Positions 6,963 through 16,700 of a stretch of 64,000 bases of DNA are shown piece by piece. The notes below the pieces were generated by a model. The model had not been told where the DNA came from. It did no database searches and saw only the letters and a program-made list of their open reading frames with translations. The position numbers and the translations under genes are program-made. The number at the start of each line of letters is the position of its first letter. Position 1 is the stretch's first letter. Source of the stretch: Promicromonospora iranensis (GTDB taxonomy: Bacteria > Actinomycetota > Actinomycetes > Actinomycetales > Cellulomonadaceae); NCBI RefSeq assembly GCF_028994775.1, contig NZ_JAJQMN010000014.1, positions 53,522-117,521 on the forward strand. Reading direction: 5' to 3'.

Positions 6963-9654
6963 CCGTGACAACGCCGACGGTGAACGCGTCGCCGTTCGTC
7001 TCGACGGCGGTGAGCTCAGCGCGGGTCGTGGTCAGAGCGACGGGTACGAACGACTTGACGTCGACGCCGAGCGCGTTGGCATAGCCCGAGCCCCATGCCG
7101 TCGAGTCGAACGCGTTGTCGCCCGAGCCCTGGCCTGCAGGACCGCTGCCGTTCCAGCGCAGCGGCACCAGCGGCGTGCCGTCGAACAGAAGCTGGTCCCC
7201 CGGGGCACTCCGGTCCCCGTCCCACACGACGGCTCCGACCCGCGCTGTCGTTCCGGGTCGGCCGGCCACCGAGAAGGTGCCGGGGCCTGCGGCGGACGAG
7301 ACCGGCAGCAGCCCGTCGTACACGATCGCCAGCCCGGAACCGTCCGGCACGGACCCCGCCGGTCGGTGCACCACGACGAGCGCCCAGCCCGCGTAACCGC
7401 CCTTCGCCTCGGTGGCGCACACGTCAGCCACGCCCCAGGTGCCTGCCCCACCGGTACGGACCAGTTCGGTCACGTCGGTGCTCGCCTGGTATGCCTGGTC
7501 TCCGGATCGGTCGACCGTGAAATCCCCGACGGTGGCCGGCACGCCGCCCGGAGGCGCGACCCGGACCGGCGCTATCTCGCCCACGCAGCCCCCGGCCCAG
7601 TAGAGCCGGGCGGCGACGACCTCGGAACCGGTGGGGAGATCCAGCACCGCCGTGGACGACCGGGTCCCCGTTCCCAGGGCGTCGACGGACACCATGTTCC
7701 ACGCGTTGTTGTTCTGCATGGATCCGGTGGCGGTGCCGTCGGCGACCGCCGCGCAGCCCGCCGCAGCAGGATCACAGTGCAGCACGGGCGCGCCCACCTG
7801 GCTCACCTGGACGGCGCCGGTCGCGACGTAGCGTGCGGCGAGGGAGCCCGCGCGCACCGGCACGGGCCGGCTCTCACTTGCGGGCACTATGCCGTCCCCG
7901 TGCACGTCCAGGCGCAGTTCGACGTCACCTTCCGCGACGTCGGCGGAGACCAGCACGGGCACCAGCAGGGTCGACGCGCCACCCGCCGCGATCGAGTCGA
8001 CGCCGCAGCGCACGAGGCCCGGCGCACCCACGGTGGCGCAGGACCAGGCGGAGACGGCACGTGCCTCGCCCGCCGAGTCGAGCTCGACGCCGGCCGGCAA
8101 CGAGACGTCGACGGTCACGGCGCCCGTCGGGGCTGGGTTCGGGTTGGTCACGGTGGCGCCGAGCACCCCGGTGCGGCCGGGCACGAGGTCACCGAAGTCG
8201 TCGTGCGCCACCCCGACCACGACGGGGTCCGGCGGCGGGGTGGGCGTCGGGGCGGACGGCGGAGACGTCGGGCGCGGGCCGGACGGTGTGCTCGGGTCGG
8301 AGCTCGGCAACGGATCCGGCAGCGGGTTCGGCGCCGGCGGGCCGGGCCGCGAACCAGGCCTGTTGCTCTCCCCCGGTGCGGGGGTCAGATCGACCGCCTC
8401 CGGCCCGCCGCGGGCAGGCGTGTCCCAGCGCGCGGGCCGCTCGTCCACGTAGCGCGTCCCGCCCTCCGGCGTGTCGCCCTGGTCCCCTGGCCACGGGCCC
8501 GGCGACGGTACTCCGCCGCCGGGCACCAGGTCCGGGTCCGGGTCCACGGGATCGTCCCGGTCGGTCAGTTCACCGCCGCCACCAGGTCCGGGCTCAGGCG
8601 CGAACCCGCCGCCGTCCGGCGCCTCGTCCGCGACGGGTCCAGGCACCTGCCCGGGGTCCCGGCCCGCCACGCCCGACGCCGTGAGGGTGCACAGCATGAG
8701 GACGCACAGCGCCACCGACCCCGCCGCGAGGAGAGCCGTCCGGACACCGATTCGCGGGCGCGCCCACCACCAGCGCCTGCCGAGTGCTCGGGCACTCGCC
8801 ATTCCTGCCCTCGTCATCGACGCCTCGCCCCGGGAGCGCTCGGCATCGGGCCGGTCGAGCTCGCCTGCTGCCGCGAGCGGCAGACCGAGCGGAAGCAGCA
8901 GGCCACGCATCCGGCGCTTGAGGTCGCGCATCTGCTCCACGGCCGTCGTGCAGTACACGCACGCCAGCACGTGCGTATCGATTCGATGGTGCACCGGGAC
9001 GGCCAACGTCCCGTCGACGTACCGGGCCAGGTGCGGCGCGTAGTCCTCGCACCCCGGAGCCACCCGGTCCTGATGGGCCTGCAGGTACTCCCGCCGGAGG
9101 CGCTCGCGCGCCCTGCGGGCGAGCGAGGACACGGCGTTGGGCGACACGCCCAGGAGCGGGCCGACCTGGGCCGGGGGAAGATCGTGGACGTCGACGTACC
9201 AGAGCACACGCCGCCAGCGCGCGGGGAGCTCGGCGAACGCCCGGCGGACGCGGCGGTCGTCGTCGGCCCGGACCAGCCCGTCACCGTCATGGTGCGGACG
9301 GTCGATCACCTCGGTCTCGGCGGGCACCGCCTTCTGCTGCGTCCGCAGGAACCCGATCGCGGTGTTGCGCACGGTCGTCAGCAGGTAGGAGCGGACGTTG
9401 CTCGACGGACCACCGCCACGGCGGACCGCCGTCAGCAGCGAGGTGAACGCCTCGGCGACGACGTCGTCGACGGCAGATCCCCTGCCGACGACGTGTCGGG
9501 CGACCCCTGCGGCAGCCCGGTAGTGCCGCGCGTAGAGCTCGGCGAACGCCCGGTCGCGCCCGGCGCGGAACTCGGCGAGCAGTGCTTCGTCGGAATCCGG
9601 CGTCGGAGCATCCGCCCGCTGCCGCACCGGCGTGGAGCTGGTCGTGTCGACCAT
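6946..9654 (-). CDS. ECF sigma factor fused to zinc-finger, transmembrane and extracellular DUF11-like module
   Basis: About 902 residues. Roughly: sigma region 2 (residues 20-95), sigma region 4 (120-185, LPARWRRVLWYVDVHDLPPAQVGPLLGVS), an anti-sigma-type zinc motif H-x3-C-x2-C (HVLACVYC, ~230), one transmembrane helix (VRTALLAAGSVALCVLMLC, ~310), a Pro/Gly/Asp-rich linker of ~130 residues, a DUF11-like beta domain and a long C-terminal beta-rich domain outside the cell. So sigma factor, anti-sigma and sensor appear joined in one chain, as in the actinobacterial ECF groups with long C-terminal extensions. ATG 9654 is used, with AGGGGGG nine bases upstream; GTG 9675 lacks a usable site. What the outer domain senses is unknown. 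Its stop lies inside the end of the convergent LuxR gene. Confidence 0.85.
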   Translation of the reverse strand: MVDTTSSTPVRQRADAPTPDSDEALLAEFRAGRDRAFAELYARHYRAAAGVARHVVGRGSAVDDVVAEAFTSLLTAVRRGGGPSSNVRSYLLTTVRNTAIGFLRTQQKAVPAETEVIDRPHHDGDGLVRADDDRRVRRAFAELPARWRRVLWYVDVHDLPPAQVGPLLGVSPNAVSSLARRARERLRREYLQAHQDRVAPGCEDYAPHLARYVDGTLAVPVHHRIDTHVLACVYCTTAVEQMRDLKRRMRGLLLPLGLPLAAAGELDRPDAERSRGEASMTRAGMASARALGRRWWWARPRIGVRTALLAAGSVALCVLMLCTLTASGVAGRDPGQVPGPVADEAPDGGGFAPEPGPGGGGELTDRDDPVDPDPDLVPGGGVPSPGPWPGDQGDTPEGGTRYVDERPARWDTPARGGPEAVDLTPAPGESNRPGSRPGPPAPNPLPDPLPSSDPSTPSGPRPTSPPSAPTPTPPPDPVVVGVAHDDFGDLVPGRTGVLGATVTNPNPAPTGAVTVDVSLPAGVELDSAGEARAVSAWSCATVGAPGLVRCGVDSIAAGGASTLLVPVLVSADVAEGDVELRLDVHGDGIVPASESRPVPVRAGSLAARYVATGAVQVSQVGAPVLHCDPAAAGCAAVADGTATGSMQNNNAWNMVSVDALGTGTRSSTAVLDLPTGSEVVAARLYWAGGCVGEIAPVRVAPPGGVPATVGDFTVDRSGDQAYQASTDVTELVRTGGAGTWGVADVCATEAKGGYAGWALVVVHRPAGSVPDGSGLAIVYDGLLPVSSAAGPGTFSVAGRPGTTARVGAVVWDGDRSAPGDQLLFDGTPLVPLRWNGSGPAGQGSGDNAFDSTAWGSGYANALGVDVKSFVPVALTTTRAELTAVETNGDAFTVGVVTVTTGG

Positions 9655-9701
9655 CCGGCAGCGCCCCCCTGGCACACCTCGATGGAGTTGTCCTGATTGC
9701 G

Positions 9702-9711
9702 TAAAATACTA
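9702..9711. promoter_or_regulatory. AT-rich patch with -10-like hexamers in divergent region
   Basis: TAAAAT (9702-9707) reads toward the + gene and TAGTAT (minus strand, 9706-9711) toward the sigma-factor gene. It is the only AT-rich spot in a GC-rich divergent region. No convincing -35 element was seen for either direction. Confidence 0.3.
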
Positions 9712-9828
9712 CCGACGGATGGGCACTACCGCGCACGTCACCAGGGTGATCCGGGGGGTGATCGCGCGCCAGAACCTCGGTTCCGGTTGCGCCGTCACCA
9801 CCTGGTTGTGTCACCGTCTAGCCCGGCG

Positions 9829-10590
9829 ATGAACATGGCACCGGCAGGAGACGATGGACTTGGCACGCTGTGCGCGCGATGGCGCAGGCACACGGTCGCC
9901 GAGGGCTGGCGCATGCCCGAGGACTGGTCCACACCCGCCCTGGTCCCGCTCGCATACGCGGTGATGAACGGACTCGCGGCGGAGGTGCCCGCCCAGGCTC
10001 TCGGCACGGCCCGGGCGCTGGCCGACGTCGGGGTCACGGAGGGCCTGCGCGACGTCGAGGTGCTCTACGACCTGTGCCTGACGAGCATGCCCTCGTCCGT
10101 CACCCTGGCGTTCGCCGCCGGCTGGGAGACCACGGACACAGGGCCGGACCCCCACGTCGCCGCCCGAGGGATGAGTGGGCTCCCGCAGCACGCCGAGTTC
10201 CTCGCGCGCGCCGCGGACGTCTTTGCCGGCATCGAGAGCACCCGGGAGGGCGGCTCGCTCGTCCTGGTGACCATCGACGGCCGGGTCGGCAGGATCGGCG
10301 GCGCCGCGCGACTCGTCCGGTGGAAGCGCGACGTGCTGCTCGGCGAGGTGGTCCGTCTGTCGTTCGGCGAGGACTATCCGACGGGTTACCGCGACGGGGT
10401 CGCCGTGGTTCTCGGCCGGTCGGAGCCGGCGGGCCGCGTCCTGGCGTCCGTCGCTCGAGCCCGGGCCACGTTGACCAGCCTGGCCCGGAAGAACCCGAGC
10501 ATCCTGCGGTCACCGGTCCGGATCACCGTGCAACCGCTGCCCGATGACCTCGCGGCGCTCCGCGGCCTGATCACCGAGGACGTCGCGTAG
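9829..10590 (+). CDS. Protein of unknown function, possible degenerate GGDEF-like C-terminal domain
   Basis: About 253 residues, cytoplasmic, no signal peptide or membrane segment. I do not recognise the family. The N-terminal half is helical (LCARWRRHTVAEGWRMPEDW...). The C-terminal half, from GSLVLVTIDG to RITVQPLPDDLAALRGLI, has the strand-helix rhythm of nucleotide-cyclase/GGDEF folds: a hydrophobic strand ending in D, a later YRDGVAVVLGRS strand pair and an SPVRITV strand. There is no GGDEF motif, so any such domain would be catalytically dead. The start is uncertain: ATG 9829 has no clear ribosome binding site, with further candidates at 9808 (GTG) and 9835 (ATG). It lies between two ECF sigma-factor genes and converges with the second, with only 13 bp between stops. 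Confidence 0.6.
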   Translation: MNMAPAGDDGLGTLCARWRRHTVAEGWRMPEDWSTPALVPLAYAVMNGLAAEVPAQALGTARALADVGVTEGLRDVEVLYDLCLTSMPSSVTLAFAAGWETTDTGPDPHVAARGMSGLPQHAEFLARAADVFAGIESTREGGSLVLVTIDGRVGRIGGAARLVRWKRDVLLGEVVRLSFGEDYPTGYRDGVAVVLGRSEPAGRVLASVARARATLTSLARKNPSILRSPVRITVQPLPDDLAALRGLITEDVA

Positions 10591-10603
10591 TCGACCAGGC
10601 GCA

Positions 10604-11308
10604 CTAGCCCCGGCCCGTGCCATCACCGTCGTCTTCCCGCGCGTGCGCCGCGCGCCCGCTCTCCGAGCCGTGCTCGTGCACCCCGCGCGCGACGAACCGC
10701 CGGATCGACTCGCGGGCGCGCACGAGCAGGGCCGCCACCGCGTTCTTGGAGATGCCGAGGTCTGCAGCCACCATCGCGATCGGGACGCCCTCGAACACGG
10801 TCATCTGCATGGCGTACCGCTGGCGCGGCGGACAGGCCGCCAGCCCGGCGAGCACGTCCCCGAGCTCCATCGCCGAGAGCGCCGCCGCCGCCGGGTCGTC
10901 CGACGCCGGCAGATCGCGCGCCTCGTCGATCTCTGTCATCGCCGGCTGGCGCCGACGCGACCGGTCCGTGGCGATGTTGCGCACCGTGCGCGCCACGTAC
11001 GTCTTTCCGTGCTCCCGCGGGCCGCGCCCCTCGCGCAGCAGCGACAGGATGCGGACGAACGCCTCGGCCGCGAGGTCGTCGGCGTCCGAGGGGTTGCGCG
11101 TGTAGCGCCGGGCCAACTTGAGCGCGTACGGGTAGTGCCGCCGCCACACGAGGTCTATCGCACGCATGTCCCCCGCCCGAGCCCGCCCGAACAGCTCGAT
11201 GTCGCCGAGCTCGTCCGGCTCGCCGCCCATCTCCCCCGACGCACCGAAACTCCCCTGCCCCATCTGGCCGATCGCACGCTGCCAGGCCGCCGTCGTCGTC
11301 ATCGGCAT
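10604..11308 (-). CDS. ECF-type RNA polymerase sigma factor
   Basis: 234 residues. Region 2 at about 45-115 (ELFGRARAGDMRAIDLVWRR...YTRNPSDADDLAAEAFVRIL) and region 4 at about 150-215 (PPRQRYAMQMTVFEGVPIAMVAADLGISKNAVAALLVRARES). The acidic/basic tail of ~25 residues after region 4 carries no anti-sigma domain. ATG 11308 has AGGAGG eight bases upstream; the longer open frame upstream was rejected. No anti-sigma gene is adjacent, so control may be transcriptional or through the neighbouring unknown protein. Target promoters cannot be inferred. Confidence 0.85.
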   Translation of the reverse strand: MPMTTTAAWQRAIGQMGQGSFGASGEMGGEPDELGDIELFGRARAGDMRAIDLVWRRHYPYALKLARRYTRNPSDADDLAAEAFVRILSLLREGRGPREHGKTYVARTVRNIATDRSRRRQPAMTEIDEARDLPASDDPAAAALSAMELGDVLAGLAACPPRQRYAMQMTVFEGVPIAMVAADLGISKNAVAALLVRARESIRRFVARGVHEHGSESGRAAHAREDDGDGTGRG

Positions 11309-11499
11309 CCAGATCCCCTCCTCGCAATGACGGTCCGACCGTTCGGCCGGGCCGTCCGCGCACGTACGTACGCGATGGGGAAGACGCCGTGGAGTGGCGA
11401 GCGTGTCGCGGGCCACAGAGGTGATCGGGAGGGTGATCTGCCTGGTCAGAGAGGGTAAATCGCATGCGAATGCATAATCATGACCTTTCTCCGCGCACA

Positions 11500-11535
11500 G
11501 CGGTGGCCCCGCACGACAGGATGCGGGGCCACCGC
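11500..11535. terminator. 14-bp stem hairpin
   Basis: Perfect arms 11500-11513 (GCGGTGGCCCCGCA) and 11522-11535 with an 8-nt loop. Lies between wecB and the sigma gene, both on the minus strand; likely a second terminator after wecB. No T-run. Confidence 0.55.
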
Positions 11536-11546
11536 GCGGCACCTGA

Positions 11547-11618
11547 GGTCCTGCTGGAAGCTCGGTTCATGCCCGAGAACCCCAGCTTCCGGGCATGAAC
11601 CGAGCAACCAGCAGGACC
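11547..11618. terminator. 29-bp near-perfect stem hairpin downstream of wecB
   Basis: Arms 11547-11575 and 11590-11618 pair over 29 bp with a two-base internal mismatch (aa opposite aa) and a 14-nt loop. It begins 9 bp after the wecB stop, as expected for its terminator, but is unusually long. Confidence 0.65.
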
Positions 11619-11626
11619 CCTGCGGG

Positions 11627-12808
11627 TCAGTTGGCGAGCGCGGGCGCGGACCACCCGGTGACGTCGTCCTCGGCCCGTCGGCTGGCGAGCAGGTTCTCGA
11701 TGACGTCGACGACGCGGCTCGCGGCGTGCCCGTCACCGAACGGGCCGGGCGCCTTCGCCATCCGGCGGTGCAGCGTCTCGTCGGTGAGCAGCGCGGTGAG
11801 CGTGTCGACGATGCGCCGCGTGTGGGTGCCGACGAGTACGCCCCCGCCGGTGTCGAGGAGCTCGGGGTGTTCGGTGGTGTCACGGGTGATCACGACGGGC
11901 ACGTCGAACGCCGGTGCCTCCTCCTGGATCCCGCCCGAGTCCGTGACCACGAGGGTCGCCTTGGACAGGATCTGGGTGAACTCCGCGTACGGCAGGGCGT
12001 CGGTCAGGAGGATGTTGGGGGTGTCTAAGGTGGTCGGCACTATCGCCTCACGCACCAGCGGGTTGCCGTGCAGCGGCACGACGACGAGCACGTCGGGAAA
12101 CCGGTCGGCGACCTCGACCAGGGCGCGCGCGACCCGCTCGATCCCATCATCCCAGGACTCGCGGCGGTGCGCGGTGACCAGGACCAGACGTCGGCCCTCC
12201 TGGATCGCTGTCTCGATCACGGGGTCGCTGACCCGGGCAGGCCGGGAGGCGGCGTGCATCAGGGCATCGATCACGATGTTGCCGGTGACGGTGATCTGGC
12301 GCTCCGGCACGTGCTCGTGGCGCAGGTTGCGTGCGGCCAGGTCCGTGGGGGCACAGTGCCGGGCGGCGATGGTGGTGATGAACCGACGGTTCCCCTCCTC
12401 CGGGAACGGCGAGTGGACGTCCCCGGTGCGCAGCCCGGCCCCGACGTGCACCACGGGGATCTGGCGGTGATAGGCGGTCAGGGCACCCGCGAAGGCCGTG
12501 GTGGTGTCCCCCTGCACCACCACGGCGACGACAGGGTGCGCGTCGAGGTACTCGCTGAAGCCCCGGACGGCGCCGATCAGCACGTCGTCGAGAGAGTACC
12601 CGCGCCGCAGCAGGCCGAGGTCATGGTCAGGGACGATGTCGAAGAGCAGGTTGACCTGGTCGAGCATGGAACGGTGCTGTCCGGAGGTCACGACGCGCGG
12701 CACGTGCCGGTCCCGGCGCCTGAGCTCGTTGACGACCGGGGCGAGCTTCACGGCCTCCGGCCGCGTTCCGTAGAGCACGGCTATCTCACGGCGAGCTGTC
12801 TGGGGCAT
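11627..12808 (-). CDS. wecB: UDP-N-acetylglucosamine 2-epimerase (non-hydrolysing)
   Basis: 393 residues, the usual length. Converts UDP-GlcNAc to UDP-ManNAc for cell-surface polysaccharide synthesis, in the cytoplasm. Seen: N-terminal YGTRPEAVKLAPVVNEL, the family's G-T-R-P-E-A-[IV]-K signature; HVGAGLRTGDVHSPFPEEGNRR in the centre; TDSGGIQEEAPAFDVPVVITRDTTE-type nucleotide-binding region near residue 290, with the conserved D-S-G-G-x-x-E. Start is ATG 12808. It follows a membrane-protein gene on the same strand by 148 bp and ends in strong hairpins, so it is the last gene of its unit. No other polysaccharide gene is adjacent. Confidence 0.93.
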   Translation of the reverse strand: MPQTARREIAVLYGTRPEAVKLAPVVNELRRRDRHVPRVVTSGQHRSMLDQVNLLFDIVPDHDLGLLRRGYSLDDVLIGAVRGFSEYLDAHPVVAVVVQGDTTTAFAGALTAYHRQIPVVHVGAGLRTGDVHSPFPEEGNRRFITTIAARHCAPTDLAARNLRHEHVPERQITVTGNIVIDALMHAASRPARVSDPVIETAIQEGRRLVLVTAHRRESWDDGIERVARALVEVADRFPDVLVVVPLHGNPLVREAIVPTTLDTPNILLTDALPYAEFTQILSKATLVVTDSGGIQEEAPAFDVPVVITRDTTEHPELLDTGGGVLVGTHTRRIVDTLTALLTDETLHRRMAKAPGPFGDGHAASRVVDVIENLLASRRAEDDVTGWSAPALAN

Positions 12809-12956
12809 GCTGCTTCTCTCTGCTCGGGCGGACGACTCGCAAGCACGAGCCGACGGGACCGACGCAGCCGGGCGGGGCTGATGACGCTCTTGCGTGTGAT
12901 TTCTTTTTTGTCCCTCGCACTCTTGTGACCGGGGTCGATATCCAGGCCAGCCCGGC

Positions 12957-13595
12957 TCACACGTCCCCCGTGGGCCGGGCCCCGGCCAGCAGCGTGCCCG
13001 GCGTGAAGAGCAGGGAGCAGAGGCAGAGGGTGGCGATCATGAGGGCCGGGCCGCCGACCGTGTGCATCATCCAGCCGAACCCGGTCTCCCCCCAGCGTGC
13101 CGTCGCCTCGACGACGAGGATGGTCCGCGCTGTGCTGACCACCGCGAGCGTCGTGATCGTGACCAGACTCGCGACCAGCAGGCCCGACACGGGCGCACGG
13201 CGCCAGAACAGGAGCATCAGGGCGGTCACCACGAGCATCCCGCCGATGAACCACGAGGCCGAACCGAGGCCGGTGACGGAGTGGCTCGGCCACACGGGCA
13301 CCGTTCCCGCCGTCGCCTGGTAGTAGAAGACGGGGTCCGCGAGGGGCACGATCGCCGGACGAGAGAACAGACCCTCGAGCAGCCGGGCGTCGAGCACGGC
13401 CTCGCCGTGCCGGAAGAGGTCTCCCGCAGCGAGGACCGCACCCCCCAGCCCCGCCACCGGCACGGCGGCCGCCACACGGGGCACGGTGGCGGTGAGGAGG
13501 GTCCTGGGCTCGACGATCGTCACCTCGACGTACGGTGCGCTCGACGCTTGCTCACCGGTGGTGGCCCACGGGCTGTCGAGACGGGTGCTGTCCAT
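12957..13595 (-). CDS. Four-helix integral membrane protein, unknown function
   Basis: 212 residues. Four hydrophobic segments can be seen: about residues 38-60, 118-135, 140-165 and 182-202. Between helices 1 and 2 is a polar loop of ~60 residues with YYQATAGTVPVWPSHSVTG. The four-helix layout resembles DUF2975 membrane proteins, but I cannot assign it firmly. ATG 13595 is chosen on AGAGGAG seven bases upstream; the open frame continues upstream without a better start. It lies between the large surface protein and wecB, all on the minus strand. Confidence 0.65.
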   Translation of the reverse strand: MDSTRLDSPWATTGEQASSAPYVEVTIVEPRTLLTATVPRVAAAVPVAGLGGAVLAAGDLFRHGEAVLDARLLEGLFSRPAIVPLADPVFYYQATAGTVPVWPSHSVTGLGSASWFIGGMLVVTALMLLFWRRAPVSGLLVASLVTITTLAVVSTARTILVVEATARWGETGFGWMMHTVGGPALMIATLCLCSLLFTPGTLLAGARPTGDV

Positions 13596-13795
13596 GACGG
13601 GCTCCTCTCGGTTCGGGCCGCACGGCTCGGCGGCCTCTGGTGAGACAGACGCAGCGGCGCCGCCCGCACGACGGAGCCACGTCGAGCCGTCGACCAGGAA
13701 GCGGTGCGGTGCAAGTCGGTGGTGCGCATCTCGGCGTGCGAAGGCCCCGCCCACGAGCCGGGGGTGGCTGTGGACGGGACCTTCGGTCTCAGGCG

Positions 13796-16700
13796 TCAGC
13801 CGACATCGCGGCGTCGGTGTGCGAGGACCAGGGCGGCCGCTCCGAGCAGGATCAGGAGTGCTGCTCCCGCGGCGATCCACCCGATGTTGGCGCCCGTCAT
13901 CGCGAGGGGCGGCGGGTCGCTCGGCGTGCCCGGCTTCACCGGGTCGGCCGGCTCGACCGGCTTGCCCGGCTCCTTCGGCTCCTTCGGCGTGGCACACGCG
14001 TCCGCGCTGTCGGTCAGGTCGTTGTGACCGATACCGGCCGTGTTCGCGAACCCGCCCGGCTTGCCTGATCCGGAAGGCGGGCACGTGAACGTGGACTCGT
14101 TGGCTGCGTCGCCGTCGACGGTGGCCTGGACCTTGACCCGGTACGTGTGGGTGGCTCCCGCACGCAGGTTCACGTCGGAGGCGACCACGTTCGCATCGTC
14201 ACCGTCGATCCCCTGACCGGTCCACGACTTCGCAGCTGTCACGCCCTTGGGCGTCGCCGTCACGTCCGCGGACGTGACCTCGATACCCGCACCGAACCGC
14301 AGGCGGTCGGTGAGCGTGTACTTACCGTCGGCGTCACCGCTGTTGGTGGCCTTGATCTCGTACGTGATCGTCCACGCCCTGTCCTTGCCGGCGACCGGGT
14401 CGCCGAGGACGGACTTGGTGATGTCGATCGACGGGATCGGGGCGCACGCCTGATCGTCCTCGACCTGGCCGGCCGGGTCGGTCATCGCGGACGTGTTGTT
14501 GAACGCCGTGTCGGAGTCGTCGCCGTCGGGGCCGCACGTGGTCGGGTCGTCCGCCGTGCCCGCACCGGGCACCTGCAGCGGGACATCGGCGATCACGGTC
14601 AGCTCGTACCGGTGCGGCTCGTAGCCGCTGTCCTCGTTGCCGAGGAGCGGCACCGCGGAGGCGACGGTCAGGTTCTCCTGACCGTCCCAGGCGGGTTCGG
14701 CCAGCGTCACCCCGTCCGGCGAGACCGTCACCTCGGCTGAGGTGATGGCTGCCGCCTCGGCGAAGTGCAACTCGTCATCCAGCGTGTACGACGTGGCCGC
14801 GGCCTTCGTGTTGGTCACCTCGATGCCGTACACGACCTCCCACTGACCGTCACCGATCGGCTTCGCCGAGATCAGCGTCTTCTCGTGCGCCGGGTCACCG
14901 ACGATCGTCAGCCCTGCCGGGTCGCAGTTGATCGTCGGCGGCTCCTCGGAGTCGTCCGGCTGGGCAGCCTCGGCGCACGCGGTGTTGACGATGCTCTCGC
15001 CGCTCGATGCGTCAGCGGTGATCTCGAACTCGTGGCTCTCGGAGGCACCCGGCTCCAGCGAGTCGATGGTGAAGGAGCCGAGCTCGGGCTGCTTGTCGTC
15101 GGAGACGACGACGTCGGTCAGCGTGCCCTGGCCGGTGTTCTCCACCACGATCCGGTACCGGATCGTGTCACCGTCACGGAAGACCGGGTAGTCCGCGACG
15201 TCGTTCGCGTCACGCCACTGCCCGTCGAGGTCCTGCACGTACTTCTTGAGAGACGCGGAGTACATCGTGCCCATGGTCAGCGGCTCCGACGTCCGCATCA
15301 CCAGTCGGGTGTGCTCCGCACGTGCCTGCGAACGGTTCACCCAGGTGTCACCCGGGTCCGCGCCCTCGGTCTCGATGTTGATGTGGAACGCCAGGGTCGC
15401 CCCAGGCGGGAGCTCACCACCGATCACGCGGACGGCCGTCGGGTTCTCGGGCCTGGTCGTGGTCCACCCCACGGTGTTGCCGTCAGGGTCGCCCGCGGCG
15501 CCGTTCGACTCGTCCGCTGGGTCGTCCGAGAGAGTCGCCGGGTCCGCTTCGGTGTAGTACACCGTCGCGCCCTCCGGCACCTCCACGTCCGTCACCCGGT
15601 AGGTGCCCTCGAAGTCCGTCCCCCGGCCGTCACCGTTGTACGGGAGAACATCGATGGTGTCCGTGTAGGCCTGCGGCAGCGGGTCCTCGGACTTGAGCGT
15701 CACGGTCCACGATCCCGTGCCGTTGCCCGAACCGTCCGGGTTGGCGATGAACCACTGGTCGGTGGTCTTGGCGATCAGCGTGTTGCCGCTGCTGCTGATC
15801 GTGACCTGAGCGGTCGCGGGTCGGGATGTCTCACCGGCCAGCGAGCTGGTGACCGTGTTGGTGAGCACCTGGCCCGCCTCCACCGAGTTGCCGGCCACCG
15901 CCTGATAGGTCAGCTCCTGCGGCTCGTTCGTCGGCACGCCGTCGAGGTTCCAGGTGAGGACCTGCTGCCCTTCGCCGTTCGTGGTCACGGTCGGCTCCGG
16001 GTCGGCGGACCCGCCGACGTACGTCATGCCCACCGGGAGGGTGTCCACGATCGAGTAGTCGTCGACCGTGTCGGGCAGCGCCCCGGAGCCGTTCGCCGAG
16101 TACGTCAGCGTGAAGGTGGCCGGCTCGCCCGGCCGGACCGTCGACCTGTCCGCGCTCTTCTGGATCGCCGGGTTGGCGTAGATGATCCGCAGGATGTCGC
16201 GACGCCCGTTCGTGTGCGGGTACCGCGCGTCAGGCGTGGGCGTGACCACCTGTGAGTTCCAGGGTTCGCCCGGGCCTTCCCACACGCCGCTGACCGGGTT
16301 GTAGACCGAGGCGAACATCCAGACGTCCTGGCCGGTCGCCACGTCGTCCTCGACGGTCGGGTACGCCCGGAGCTGGATGCCGTTCCATCCCTCGGACGCG
16401 GGGAGCGAGTCCGGATAGAGGATCCGGACGGCCCCCACCGTGGTCAGGTCCGCCGGCTCAGTCGTCGTCCAGTTCGCCGGGTCACTGCCGCAGTTGAAGG
16501 CGTTCGGGTCGCCCACGTTGCCCACGTAGTACTGCAGCGCCGGCGGGTTCTCCAGCTCGCCAGAGCCCCTACCGCCGTCAGTCGGGCTGAAGCCCAGAAT
16601 CATGGCCCACTGCCCCTCGGGCCGAGGGCTGTAGTCGACGTAGTCGGTGTCGAACACCAGACACTGGCCGTGCGTCGCAGACGGAGGAGCGTTCAGAAGG

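Larger units (their letters stand above)
11309..11626. other. 318-bp intergenic region: two hairpins and promoter of the sigma gene
   Basis: Holds two strong inverted repeats just downstream of the wecB stop (listed separately) and, nearer the sigma gene, an AT-rich stretch around 11451-11490 that probably carries its promoter. No coding potential beyond shadow frames was seen. Confidence 0.5.

Noticed and set aside
7366..9696. 776-residue + strand open frame opposite the ECF fusion gene
   Set aside because: Shadow frame; the minus strand carries clear sigma domains and a ribosome binding site.
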